A stretch of 64,000 bases of DNA from Shouchella miscanthi (GTDB lineage: Bacteria; Bacillota; Bacilli; Bacillales; Bacillaceae_D): contig NZ_CP042163.1 of NCBI RefSeq assembly GCF_007725405.1, positions 2,728,001-2,792,000 of the forward strand. Reading direction: 5' to 3'. Both the position numbers and the translations under genes were made by a program. Under the pieces are notes generated by a model. The model worked only from the letters and a program-made list of their open reading frames with translations, did no database searches and was not told the DNA's origin. Below are positions 26,645-34,887 of this stretch, piece after piece (the first letter of the stretch is position 1; the number at the start of each line of letters is the position of its first letter).

Positions 26645-26725
26645 CTAAACCTCTCCTTTACAAACGCTTTAAACCATTATAGCATAGGTAATTAAAACTG
26701 CATATTGCTTGGAAGGAGTGAAAAG

Positions 26726-27241
26726 ATGAGAGATGTTACATTAACTCAAGTCTTTGACCATCATATTACACAAAAATACATTAATCGTTCAGGTATGGCT
26801 CATGCAATTCGTGTGGCTTATCACGCGTACGCCTTAGCCATTAATCATAAAGTTGACGTTGATTTAGCTACTAAGGCGGCATTCTTGCATGATATCGGCC
26901 ATTACACATGGTATAAAAATGGAAAATGGGACTATTCACTTTATAAAGCGTATGACATTCATCCCATAAAAGGTGCTGAACGTGCCCATAAACTATTAAT
27001 TCGACTTGGTGAACATCCAAAAAAAGCAAAAGAAATTGCCATTGCTATTCTTCTTCACACCGATTCACATTTACCTCCAAGTCAGTTATCTTTAACACCG
27101 CTTCAACAAATTGTTGCTCAAGCGGATACGCTCGATGAAGAACCAGGAGGCGATCACCATTATCGTTCAATTACAATGGAACGCGCCCGTAGCCTTCTTC
27201 AAGACCTTGATGTTCAAATTGATGCGCTTTTGAATGAGTAA
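26726..27241 (+). CDS. HD-domain phosphohydrolase
   Basis: A 171-aa metal-dependent phosphohydrolase. His in SGMAHAIRVAYHA, then HD at 55-56 (FLHDIGHY), and later HTDSHLP and ADTLDE complete the HD pattern. Likely hydrolyses a nucleotide or phosphate ester; substrate unknown. ATG 26726 is used because GGAAGGAG lies 7 nt upstream, not the TTG/CTG-like start at 26705. Ends 3 bp from the converging thiol-disulfide gene. Confidence 0.85.
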   Translation: MRDVTLTQVFDHHITQKYINRSGMAHAIRVAYHAYALAINHKVDVDLATKAAFLHDIGHYTWYKNGKWDYSLYKAYDIHPIKGAERAHKLLIRLGEHPKKAKEIAIAILLHTDSHLPPSQLSLTPLQQIVAQADTLDEEPGGDHHYRSITMERARSLLQDLDVQIDALLNE

Positions 27242-27244
27242 GCT

Positions 27245-27754
27245 TTACGATTGTTCGCTAATGGATAAAAACTCTTCTTTATTAATAGGACCGTTTATCC
27301 GTTGAATAATCGTTCCATCGGCATTAATCACAATCGTTGTGGGTATGCCAAAAATTTGAAACCCCTTTTGCAAAGATCCGTCATTATCTAAGAGTGGATC
27401 AAATGTTGCCTCATATTGTTGTAAAAATGGGGTTAACGCTTTTACGCTATTTTCCGAGCTAGTTAAATTTATGGGGATAAATTGACTCTTTGGTTGCTGG
27501 TTTAATTGTTCACTTAAGCTAACAATAGCAGGCATTTCTTCTTGACAGGGATAGCACCAAGTCGCAAAAAAATGAATTACCGTTTTATCATATGCACCAA
27601 TCTCATAATGGATTGTTTTTCCATTTAGTGTTGAGCCACTAAAGGGTGCCAATACTTGATTCATGTGAGGCCCTTCTTCCCGAGCTTCAGCTGTAGATGT
27701 CACGAGTAGAAGCCCTATTAGCCAAAGTACGCCGAGCCATTTTCCTTGCTTCAT
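27245..27754 (-). CDS. Secreted TlpA/ResA-like thiol-disulfide oxidoreductase
   Basis: A 169-aa thioredoxin-fold protein outside the membrane. Signal peptide at 1-24 (GVLWLIGLLLVTSTAEA). Active site WCYPC at C67 and C70, then the cis-Pro segment GIPTTIVI. These proteins reduce disulfides in apocytochromes or other exported proteins. Divergent from a small membrane protein gene 31 bp away. Confidence 0.88.
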   Translation of the reverse strand: MKQGKWLGVLWLIGLLLVTSTAEAREEGPHMNQVLAPFSGSTLNGKTIHYEIGAYDKTVIHFFATWCYPCQEEMPAIVSLSEQLNQQPKSQFIPINLTSSENSVKALTPFLQQYEATFDPLLDNDGSLQKGFQIFGIPTTIVINADGTIIQRINGPINKEEFLSISEQS

Positions 27755-27785
27755 TTTATCCCTCTTTCTCTTAAGGAGCTTTTTT

Positions 27786-27947
27786 ATGACCCTATTACAT
27801 GTGTATCAGTTCGTCGCTGTTCTTGCTTTCTTACTATTTGTTTTCTTTTTTCAAGATATACCTTTTTCTTTATTTTGGTTTTCGCTATTACTTGCACTAA
27901 ACATCGGTCTTTTTATTTTGCGAAAGAAAAAGAGTCAGCATCGTTAA
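27786..27947 (+). CDS. 53-aa two-helix membrane protein
   Basis: AAGGAG is 7 nt before the ATG. The product has two hydrophobic helices (about 4-22 and 26-46) and a basic end (RKKKSQHR). A longer overlapping frame (27746-28015) has no site and different composition. Divergent from the thiol-disulfide oxidoreductase, so it may share its promoter region. Function unknown. Confidence 0.6.
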   Translation: MTLLHVYQFVAVLAFLLFVFFFQDIPFSLFWFSLLLALNIGLFILRKKKSQHR

Positions 27948-27989
27948 TGGACACCCTTCACAAACCTGAGATAAACAGAATAGGTCCAT

Positions 27990-28018
27990 TTGCAATTATA
28001 GATAAACTGAATTAGGAT
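27990..28018 (+). promoter_or_regulatory. Probable sigma-A promoter of trpS
   Basis: TTGCAA (27990-27995), 17-nt spacer, TAGGAT (28013-28018). Only 32 nt separate it from the ATG, leaving no room for a T-box leader. Confidence 0.5.
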
Positions 28019-28020
28019 AA

Positions 28021-29040
<1,020 letters not shown>

Positions 29041-29046
29041 GTCATT

Positions 29047-29077
29047 GCCCCCTCATGAATCATGTGGGGGGTTTTTT
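29047..29077 (+). terminator. Terminator of trpS
   Basis: A 10-bp stem with one mismatch (29048-29057 with 29061-29070), then a T run. Confidence 0.85.
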
Positions 29078-29135
29078 ATAGTTGGAACACAAATAAAACG
29101 CCTTCTCTAATTGAAAGCGTTCTGTGTCGATCGAT

Positions 29136-29612
29136 CTATTTATCAAGCGATTGCTTGTGTTCGCTAATTTTCACTGAGCTATATTGGCGCAATCTGTCCC
29201 TAATTTTATTCATTAATTGATAAAACTGAGCCACTTCTTGTGCCTCAAAATCTGAAAACAAAGCGGTAAAGTAAGTATGTACCTCTTCTTGGTACGCCTT
29301 CATTTTCGCTTTTCCCTCTTCTGAGAAATGAACATATTTTAAGCGACTATCTTTGTCACTCTCTTTAAATTGAATTAACTTTTTTTGTTGTAATTTTTTC
29401 AATCGATTGGATACTGCGCTTTTATGTGTCCGTTGGTATTCTGCAATCTCTTTTGATGTTAATGGTCCTGTTAAATCAATTATAATTAGTACAGCAAGCT
29501 GTTCAGGAGAAAGCTCCCTGAATTCATGCGAAAGTTCTTCTTCAATTATTTGATGGCCATAAAAAAATACATCTTTAAAGACATCCATAGCTTCTAAAAG
29601 CGTATTTTTCAA
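29136..29612 (-). CDS. MarR-family transcriptional regulator
   Basis: A 158-aa winged-helix regulator. HTH at about 55-85 (LTSKEIAEYQRTHKSAVSNRLKKL), wing with KDSRLKYVHFSEEGK. Probably starts at TTG 29612 after GGTG. No exporter or target gene directly beside it; the 39-aa membrane peptide gene upstream is separated by a terminator. No cysteine redox switch is visible. Confidence 0.88.
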   Translation of the reverse strand: MKNTLLEAMDVFKDVFFYGHQIIEEELSHEFRELSPEQLAVLIIIDLTGPLTSKEIAEYQRTHKSAVSNRLKKLQQKKLIQFKESDKDSRLKYVHFSEEGKAKMKAYQEEVHTYFTALFSDFEAQEVAQFYQLMNKIRDRLRQYSSVKISEHKQSLDK

Positions 29613-29651
29613 GTCACCACATCCTTTTATCTATCCATTTTTAACATGATG

Positions 29652-29684
29652 AAAAAAAGGCTTCCGACTATGGAACCCTTCTTT
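29652..29684 (-). terminator. Terminator after the 39-aa gene
   Basis: A 9-bp stem with one mismatch and a minus-strand T run, 6 bp beyond the stop at 29690. Confidence 0.7.
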
Positions 29685-29689
29685 TTTGT

Positions 29690-29809
29690 TTAATAGCCGT
29701 TTTGCTTTTTCAATACTTTTCCAACAAAAAATGACAATCCGAGTGTACCGACTAATAAAACAACTGAAAAGATTTGCATGACTAAATAGGCCATATCGTT
29801 TGTATCCAA
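29690..29809 (-). CDS. 39-aa single-helix membrane peptide
   Basis: Found by AAGGAGGGG 7 nt before a TTG at 29809, a 39-codon frame and a terminator after the stop. Residues about 8-30 form one transmembrane helix (LVMQIFSVVLLVGTLGLSFF) and the tail is basic (GKVLKKQNGY). No family known to me. Type I toxins have similar shape but no antisense RNA is evident, so a regulatory or membrane accessory role is as likely. Confidence 0.6.
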   Translation of the reverse strand: MDTNDMAYLVMQIFSVVLLVGTLGLSFFVGKVLKKQNGY

Positions 29810-29887
29810 CCGACTTCCCCTCCTTCTTACTTATTATTATTATAAGAGAAAGCCGATTTGATGTAAATAAAACGCTTTAGAAAAGAT

Positions 29888-30634
29888 TTACTTTACTCGT
29901 TCAGGGTGCTCAAGCTCCCACAGTTTTTCAAAAAACGTATGGCCCTTAACCATCCCCTTGCACAACTGATAGTGTTCAGTAGACCAACCTGCGCCTACAC
30001 CATCTAATAAGTAGGCCCAAACATCTTCCCGTGCCTTATTTTTCAATTGTTCATAGGCATTTGGATCCCATTCCGTACACCAATAAATCAGCTCAGCATC
30101 AGAAGCAGTGGTATAGAGTTGATCCAATACCATAAACAATAATTGTTTTAATTGACGCTCACTTCTTGTTAAGCCTTGTAAATCATTTGGGCTCAATGAC
30201 AATAAGTGATAGTCTTTGTCAGGCAAAGGAGCCAATAATTCAAAATATTGAACTTCTTGATCGTTCAGTGCATCGTAGACGAGCTGTTCCTGCCTTGGCG
30301 TTAACCGGCTCTTTCGTATCGGTGTTTTATATCCCATCGTATCAACCGCTAAAATTCTTGTGCCATCTGTTATGATAAAACAGTAGTCTAACTGAATACG
30401 AGACATGTTCTTTCTTAAATAGCTCTTTTGATGCACAGCATCTAACAGGTTCTGTGGTAAATCCAGCAACTGATTTTCAATATAGGAAAAAAGATCGCTG
30501 CTTCCACGGATTAGTTTTACTTGATCCAACACTTCAACACGATCTACACTTCGCCACTCATGGAACTCGCACACATTATAGCCGTTTTCTTCACCTTCAA
30601 ACCAGTTAACCCAAACATCACGCATCATCACCAT
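29888..30634 (-). CDS. yjbA: YjbA-like UPF0736/DUF3603 protein
   Basis: A 248-aa cytosolic protein beginning [17 protein letters not shown], as in B. subtilis YjbA. No catalytic motif recognised. The ATG at 30634 follows GAGGAGG by 7 nt. Lies between trpS and yjaZ, as in B. subtilis. Function unknown. Confidence 0.88.
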   Translation of the reverse strand: MVMMRDVWVNWFEGEENGYNVCEFHEWRSVDRVEVLDQVKLIRGSSDLFSYIENQLLDLPQNLLDAVHQKSYLRKNMSRIQLDYCFIITDGTRILAVDTMGYKTPIRKSRLTPRQEQLVYDALNDQEVQYFELLAPLPDKDYHLLSLSPNDLQGLTRSERQLKQLLFMVLDQLYTTASDAELIYWCTEWDPNAYEQLKNKAREDVWAYLLDGVGAGWSTEHYQLCKGMVKGHTFFEKLWELEHPERVK

Positions 30635-30675
30635 ACTTTTTCCTCCTCGCTAGTTTGTTCTTGATCACAGTATGG

Positions 30676-31515
30676 TCATGGCTTATCGTTCTTAAACCCA
30701 TTTTCTATAGATCCATAGCGATAGATTTTTTCTGCAGGTGTTGTAAGAAGCCCAATCGTTTCTTCTTTTAAATGAGAGGCAGCCTGTTGACATAATTGAT
30801 AGCCAAAGTAGTAGCCAAGCATAGGGGGTATGTGCTTTTTGGCATTTCCATATAAATGATCCTTATACCTTCTCCTGCCCTTTAATTGGAGCTTTTTATG
30901 AATAAAGATGACCGCCCATTTATCGTTCCATGTCTTGTCATATAAAGAAGTCCACGGTGCTAAATACGCTTCTCCTAACCATTCCTTCACAGCTAGCTCT
31001 GCCAATCCCTCCATTACCATCGATTCCAATAACGTAATGGTTTCTTCATTCTCTTTTGTATGAGACAGCCTGCAAACATGGTGATATTCATGAATTAAAA
31101 GGGCAAAAAGATCGTTTGCTTCAATGGTTTCCGGAACAATTAAAACAATGCCATTTTGAAAACTGAGACCCATCATACCTTTCACATCGGTCTGTCTTTT
31201 CTTTAATTGCTCGTTGGCAAGTAAAAGATATACAGGTACATTTGGCCCATTCCAGGCCTCTTTTAGCTGTAAAAACTTTTCTTGTAAAACGGACCAATAG
31301 TTTTTAGTAATAAACAGAGAAAGTGCATCTGTATCTTTTATTGTAAATAAACCTACTTTCTCCAAATACATGGCCAGCTCCGTATCCGTTCCAAACTGAA
31401 AAAGCGGCTGCAACGGTTGAGCAAATAAACGTTGATACGTTAATTCACTGTCCTTCTGAGCACGAACATGCTTTAAAAACATTTCACCCCATTTATTTGT
31501 GCGAATAACAGCCAT
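30676..31515 (-). CDS. yjaZ: DUF2268 putative zinc protease YjaZ
   Basis: A 279-aa protein with a zinc-protease-like HEYHH (142-146, LIHEYHHVCRL) and a following Glu-containing segment (MVMEGLAELAV). No signal peptide, so probably cytosolic. ATG 31515 has AAGGAGGAG just upstream; the frame to 31581 is too long. Proteolytic activity is inferred from family motifs. Lies 42 bp before yjbA on the same strand. Confidence 0.85.
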   Translation of the reverse strand: MAVIRTNKWGEMFLKHVRAQKDSELTYQRLFAQPLQPLFQFGTDTELAMYLEKVGLFTIKDTDALSLFITKNYWSVLQEKFLQLKEAWNGPNVPVYLLLANEQLKKRQTDVKGMMGLSFQNGIVLIVPETIEANDLFALLIHEYHHVCRLSHTKENEETITLLESMVMEGLAELAVKEWLGEAYLAPWTSLYDKTWNDKWAVIFIHKKLQLKGRRRYKDHLYGNAKKHIPPMLGYYFGYQLCQQAASHLKEETIGLLTTPAEKIYRYGSIENGFKNDKP

Positions 31516-31678
31516 CTTCTCCTCCTTATGCTTTCTTACGTCTCCAATGGACAAACTTCTGTATAAAACATACGCTTTCATTTACACTATGCAAGAAAGA
31601 CTCCGATCTTGATTATCCGATCTGACCATGCTACGCTTCTCATACACATGTTAAGAATTGGCCGTAAAGGAGATCCAT

Positions 31679-32629
31679 ATGACAACGGATGAGCTGACAA
31701 AAACACTAGATGCTTTTACACGGCTAACTCGAAAAGAGTGGGCCACATTGAATAAAGGATTGCGTTCAAATTTAACGGAACAAGAGCGAAAAGAGATAGA
31801 AGGAATTTATGAGACGATTTCCGCTTCTGAAGTAAACGATGTGTATATGCCATTATCTGAATTACTTTACAAACGAATGTATCATAATGTAAAACTACAT
31901 CAAGATATGAATGAATTTTTACAAAGGAGCCGAAAACGGGTTCCCTTTATTATCGGCATCGCTGGAAGCGTCTCTGTTGGAAAGAGCACCACGGCTCGTT
32001 TAATTCAAGCACTTGCAAAAAGGTGGCCGAATCAACCAACTGTCTCGCTTGTGACAACCGATGGCTTTTTATATCCAAATGAGGTTCTAGAAGAAAGAGG
32101 TTTAATGAAACGAAAAGGGTTTCCGGAAAGTTATGATATTCGTCGCCTGATCTCATTCCTAACTGAACTTAAATCTGGGGTAAATGAAGTTGAAGCGCCT
32201 GTCTATTCCCACCTAACATATAATATTGAAGCAGCTCAAACACAGAAAATCGTTCAACCTGATGTTGTCATTGTTGAAGGGATTAACGTTTTGCAAGTAA
32301 ACCGCAAAGGAAAACGGATGCCGCCTCTATTCGTATCTGACTTTTTTGATTACAGTATTTATGTTGATGCTGATGAGGAAGACATTATTTCCTGGTATGT
32401 GGAACGATTTCACTTACTAAGAAATACTGCCTTTCAAGATCCAAGCTCTTACTTTCATCGCTACAAAAACTTAAATGATGCAGAGGCAACAGAAATGGCT
32501 AAATCGATTTGGCACTCAATTAACGGTGTAAATCTTGAGAAGAATATTAAGCCGACACGATTGCGCGCAGACTTAATCTTAACAAAAGGAAAGCAACATC
32601 GGGTTGAACACATTCAACTTCGAAAATAA
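31679..32629 (+). CDS. coaA: Pantothenate kinase, type I (CoaA)
   Basis: First step of coenzyme A synthesis, 316 aa. Walker [10 protein letters not shown] is at 96-104; [18 protein letters not shown] and VEGINVLQ match the type I enzyme and not the unrelated type III enzyme. ATG 31679 has AAAGGAG 7 nt upstream; the frame to 31658 starts before the site. Feedback by CoA is expected for this type. Divergent from yjaZ. Confidence 0.96.
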   Translation: MTTDELTKTLDAFTRLTRKEWATLNKGLRSNLTEQERKEIEGIYETISASEVNDVYMPLSELLYKRMYHNVKLHQDMNEFLQRSRKRVPFIIGIAGSVSVGKSTTARLIQALAKRWPNQPTVSLVTTDGFLYPNEVLEERGLMKRKGFPESYDIRRLISFLTELKSGVNEVEAPVYSHLTYNIEAAQTQKIVQPDVVIVEGINVLQVNRKGKRMPPLFVSDFFDYSIYVDADEEDIISWYVERFHLLRNTAFQDPSSYFHRYKNLNDAEATEMAKSIWHSINGVNLEKNIKPTRLRADLILTKGKQHRVEHIQLRK

Positions 32630-32668
32630 AAAACACCTTATTCCGTTAAAACGGAATAAGGTGTTTTT
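32630..32668. terminator. Terminator between coaA and the CAP-domain gene
   Basis: A stem of about 16 bp centred on 32647, A run at left and T run at right; serves converging genes. Confidence 0.88.
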
Positions 32669-32672
32669 GTCA

Positions 32673-33326
32673 TTACCCTTTAAATAATTGAACGAACATT
32701 TTTCCATAAGGACCGCCATCAACAATGCCGATTCCTACTTCTGAATAGCTACTACTTAAAATATTTTCTCTATGACCTTGAGAGTTCATTAAAGCAGTAT
32801 GAGCTTGCTCAACCGTTTGATTTCCTGCCAAATTTTCACCAGCTGTCTGGTATGTAATACCAAAGTGGTCCATCATTTGAAAAGGAGAACCATAAGTAGG
32901 AGATTCATGAGCAAAATAGTTGTTGTCAATCATATCTTGAGCTTTCACACGAGCTACTTCTGTTAACTCTTGATCAATTTCAAGCGGAGCTAAGCCGCTT
33001 TCAGCGCGTGCTGAGTTAACAAGATCAACCATTTGCTGCTCTTCTTCGCTAACGTCGCTTGCTTCAGCAACCTCTTCACTAGCATCTGACTCTTCTTCTA
33101 CTACTTCAGTTTCTGACTCTGGTGCCTCTTCTTCTACTTCAGGCTGTTGCCAATCGCCAGTAGACCAATTTATATCACCATATGATGGAGCTGAGGAAAA
33201 ACAATCGCCACTCCATTGTATTGGTGCAGTGTTATATTGATGACCTGTTGACGCCTCTGCACGATCAACGTGGTTCAATCCTAGAGCTAGTGTTGCTACG
33301 AATGTTGCAATCGCAAGTTTCTTCAT
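32673..33326 (-). CDS. Secreted CAP/SCP-domain protein (YkwD-like)
   Basis: A 217-aa exported protein: signal peptide 1-25, an acidic low-complexity linker rich in E, V and S (about 60-95), and a CAP domain (about 96-217). QGHRENILSSSYSEVGIG, GENLAGNQT and YFAHESP match the family. In bacilli such proteins are secreted or spore-associated; the biochemical role is unproved. AGGAGG precedes the ATG. Confidence 0.88.
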   Translation of the reverse strand: MKKLAIATFVATLALGLNHVDRAEASTGHQYNTAPIQWSGDCFSSAPSYGDINWSTGDWQQPEVEEEAPESETEVVEEESDASEEVAEASDVSEEEQQMVDLVNSARAESGLAPLEIDQELTEVARVKAQDMIDNNYFAHESPTYGSPFQMMDHFGITYQTAGENLAGNQTVEQAHTALMNSQGHRENILSSSYSEVGIGIVDGGPYGKMFVQLFKG

Positions 33327-33705
33327 TCCAGTATCCTCCTAAAATAGATCAAGTTGCGTTGCCCAATTACTTGAGCACATGGCAATCCTAGCATAGCTTT
33401 TTTTTTGAGACGATGGAAAAATGTTCATGTGTATCCATGTTGAAATGAATTGTAATAGTGGTTTTGGCTCGATAATACAGGTCTTTTTTGCTGTCAACTT
33501 TTCTTTTTTTAACTGGAAATTGCGTCGATAATGTTATGAAGCTGTAATCTTTGTTTTATCTGTTACATACTTGTCATATTTGGTACAGACCCACTGCGAT
33601 CATACTCTTCACTAATTGGAAAACATTCCTAGGTGCAACGGCTTCTTTTTTTGTTAAAGTTAGATCGTGCGTTTTTTACTAAACATTCTAGGAGTGAATC
33701 ATGTT
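33327..33705. other. Intergenic region with no recognised gene
   Basis: About 380 bp between divergent genes. It is AT-rich with several T runs (33399-33407, 33500-33510, 33648-33655) and must hold promoters for both neighbours, but I find no convincing paired -35/-10 boxes, RNA gene or riboswitch. Confidence 0.5.
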
Positions 33706-34299
33706 ATGTTAAAAAAAATAACTCTTTCATTCGTTGCTTTTTTTGGTATCAGTTTGTTTTCATCTACTTCAATAGATGGTAAAACGATTAAGCATCCGGT
33801 ACAAGCTGGAGAATCACTGTATACAATTAGCGAACGTTATGGCGTATCACAAGCTTCTATCCAACGAATTAATCAGTTACAAACGAATCAGCTTGAAGCT
33901 GGAACTACCTTAACCATTCCGACAGCCATCACAGCTTCCGATCGTGAATGGATGGCGAAACTCGTTTATGCTGAAGCAAAAGGAGAATCCTATGAAGGAA
34001 AAGTCGCGGTAGCTACTGTTTTACTCAATCGACTCGACCACCAAGATTATCCTGATACAATGTATGATGTGATTCATCAAGTAACACCATCAGGTCACTA
34101 TGCTTTTTCTCCTGTATTAGATGGTGCCATTCATAACGATGCCGATGAAGAATCACGTCGAGCTGTCAATGAAGCCATTGCTTATCGAGGGTTAGGTCAA
34201 CAGTCCCTGTATTTTTATAATCCTGCTACCGCAACAAGTGGTTGGGTGGCTACAAGAGAGCAAACAATTGTTATTGGTAACCACGTCTTTGCAAAATAA
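33706..34299 (+). CDS. LysM plus SleB/CwlJ-type cell-wall hydrolase
   Basis: A 197-aa exported enzyme: signal peptide (1-24), one LysM peptidoglycan-binding repeat (about 28-72, HPVQAGESLYTISERYG) and a Hydrolase_2 domain (about 78-197) of the kind found in spore-cortex lytic SleB and CwlJ, with VYAEAKGES and SLYFYNPA. It may act in cortex hydrolysis or wall turnover. ATG 33706 with TAGGAG 10 nt upstream is preferred to the longer frame from 33667. Confidence 0.88.
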   Translation: MLKKITLSFVAFFGISLFSSTSIDGKTIKHPVQAGESLYTISERYGVSQASIQRINQLQTNQLEAGTTLTIPTAITASDREWMAKLVYAEAKGESYEGKVAVATVLLNRLDHQDYPDTMYDVIHQVTPSGHYAFSPVLDGAIHNDADEESRRAVNEAIAYRGLGQQSLYFYNPATATSGWVATREQTIVIGNHVFAK

Positions 34300-34304
34300 A
34301 TAGT

Positions 34305-34344
34305 GAAAAAAACACATTGTCTGCAAAAGCAATGTGTTTTTTTC
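34305..34344 (+). terminator. Terminator of the LysM-SleB gene
   Basis: A stem of about 13 bp (34306-34319 with 34330-34343) ending in a T run. Confidence 0.88.
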
Positions 34345-34382
34345 ATAGATATGGGTATGGATAAACGAAAGAGGTGATTACA

Positions 34383-34808
34383 TTGAAGACGATTACACGT
34401 TATGATCGAATGGTGGCTGGTGCTCTTAGTAGCCGTTTTGAACCACAAGGGGTTGAAACCATTAAACGTATCTCAAAAACAAGTCCTACGTTACGAACAG
34501 CAAGATCCGTTTCTGAAAACGACATTTACAGTTATGGCTTCGCTTTTTATAAGAAAGAAGCGCAAAATCCTTCGAAACGAGCCTATTCGTTGCCGAATGA
34601 ATCCCTTCATCTTTTGCAAAATCACTACATTTTTAACACTCTTTATCATAAAATCAAACCGTTCATTCACTCATTATCGACAAGCCCGTTTCACAATGAT
34701 CAACAGCATGACATCAAAGTTCTCGCAACTCACATTCACGGGTTTAACGAAACATCGAAGCTGACACCCTTTGTTCAGGATGGCTTTGTTATCGACTCCT
34801 ACCGATAA
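34383..34808 (+). CDS. Hypothetical 141-aa protein
   Basis: TTG at 34383 has AGAGGTG 6 nt upstream, followed by a 141-codon frame and a terminator right after the stop. The product is basic, rich in S, T, H and K, with no membrane segment or motif I recognise. A second frame (34402-34764) overlaps it but has no ribosome site. Confidence in the coding frame is moderate. Confidence 0.5.
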   Translation: MKTITRYDRMVAGALSSRFEPQGVETIKRISKTSPTLRTARSVSENDIYSYGFAFYKKEAQNPSKRAYSLPNESLHLLQNHYIFNTLYHKIKPFIHSLSTSPFHNDQQHDIKVLATHIHGFNETSKLTPFVQDGFVIDSYR

Positions 34809-34809
34809 G

Positions 34810-34836
34810 AACAGCGGCTAAAACCGCTGTTTTTTT
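34810..34836 (+). terminator. Terminator after the 141-aa gene
   Basis: An 8-bp GC-rich stem (34810-34817 with 34824-34831), then seven T. Confidence 0.88.
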
Positions 34837-34887
34837 GTTATACTAATATGATAAGTGAATCGCCTAGGGCATGAAAGGAGTGGTGAC

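Noticed and set aside
27746-28015. An 89-codon plus-strand frame across the start of the 53-aa gene
   Set aside because: Start lies in the leader of the opposite gene; the 53-aa frame has AAGGAG correctly placed.
34402-34764. A 120-codon frame overlapping the 141-aa gene
   Set aside because: No ribosome site, while the other frame has AGAGGTG before TTG 34383 and a terminator immediately after its stop. Not decisive, but the other frame is better supported.
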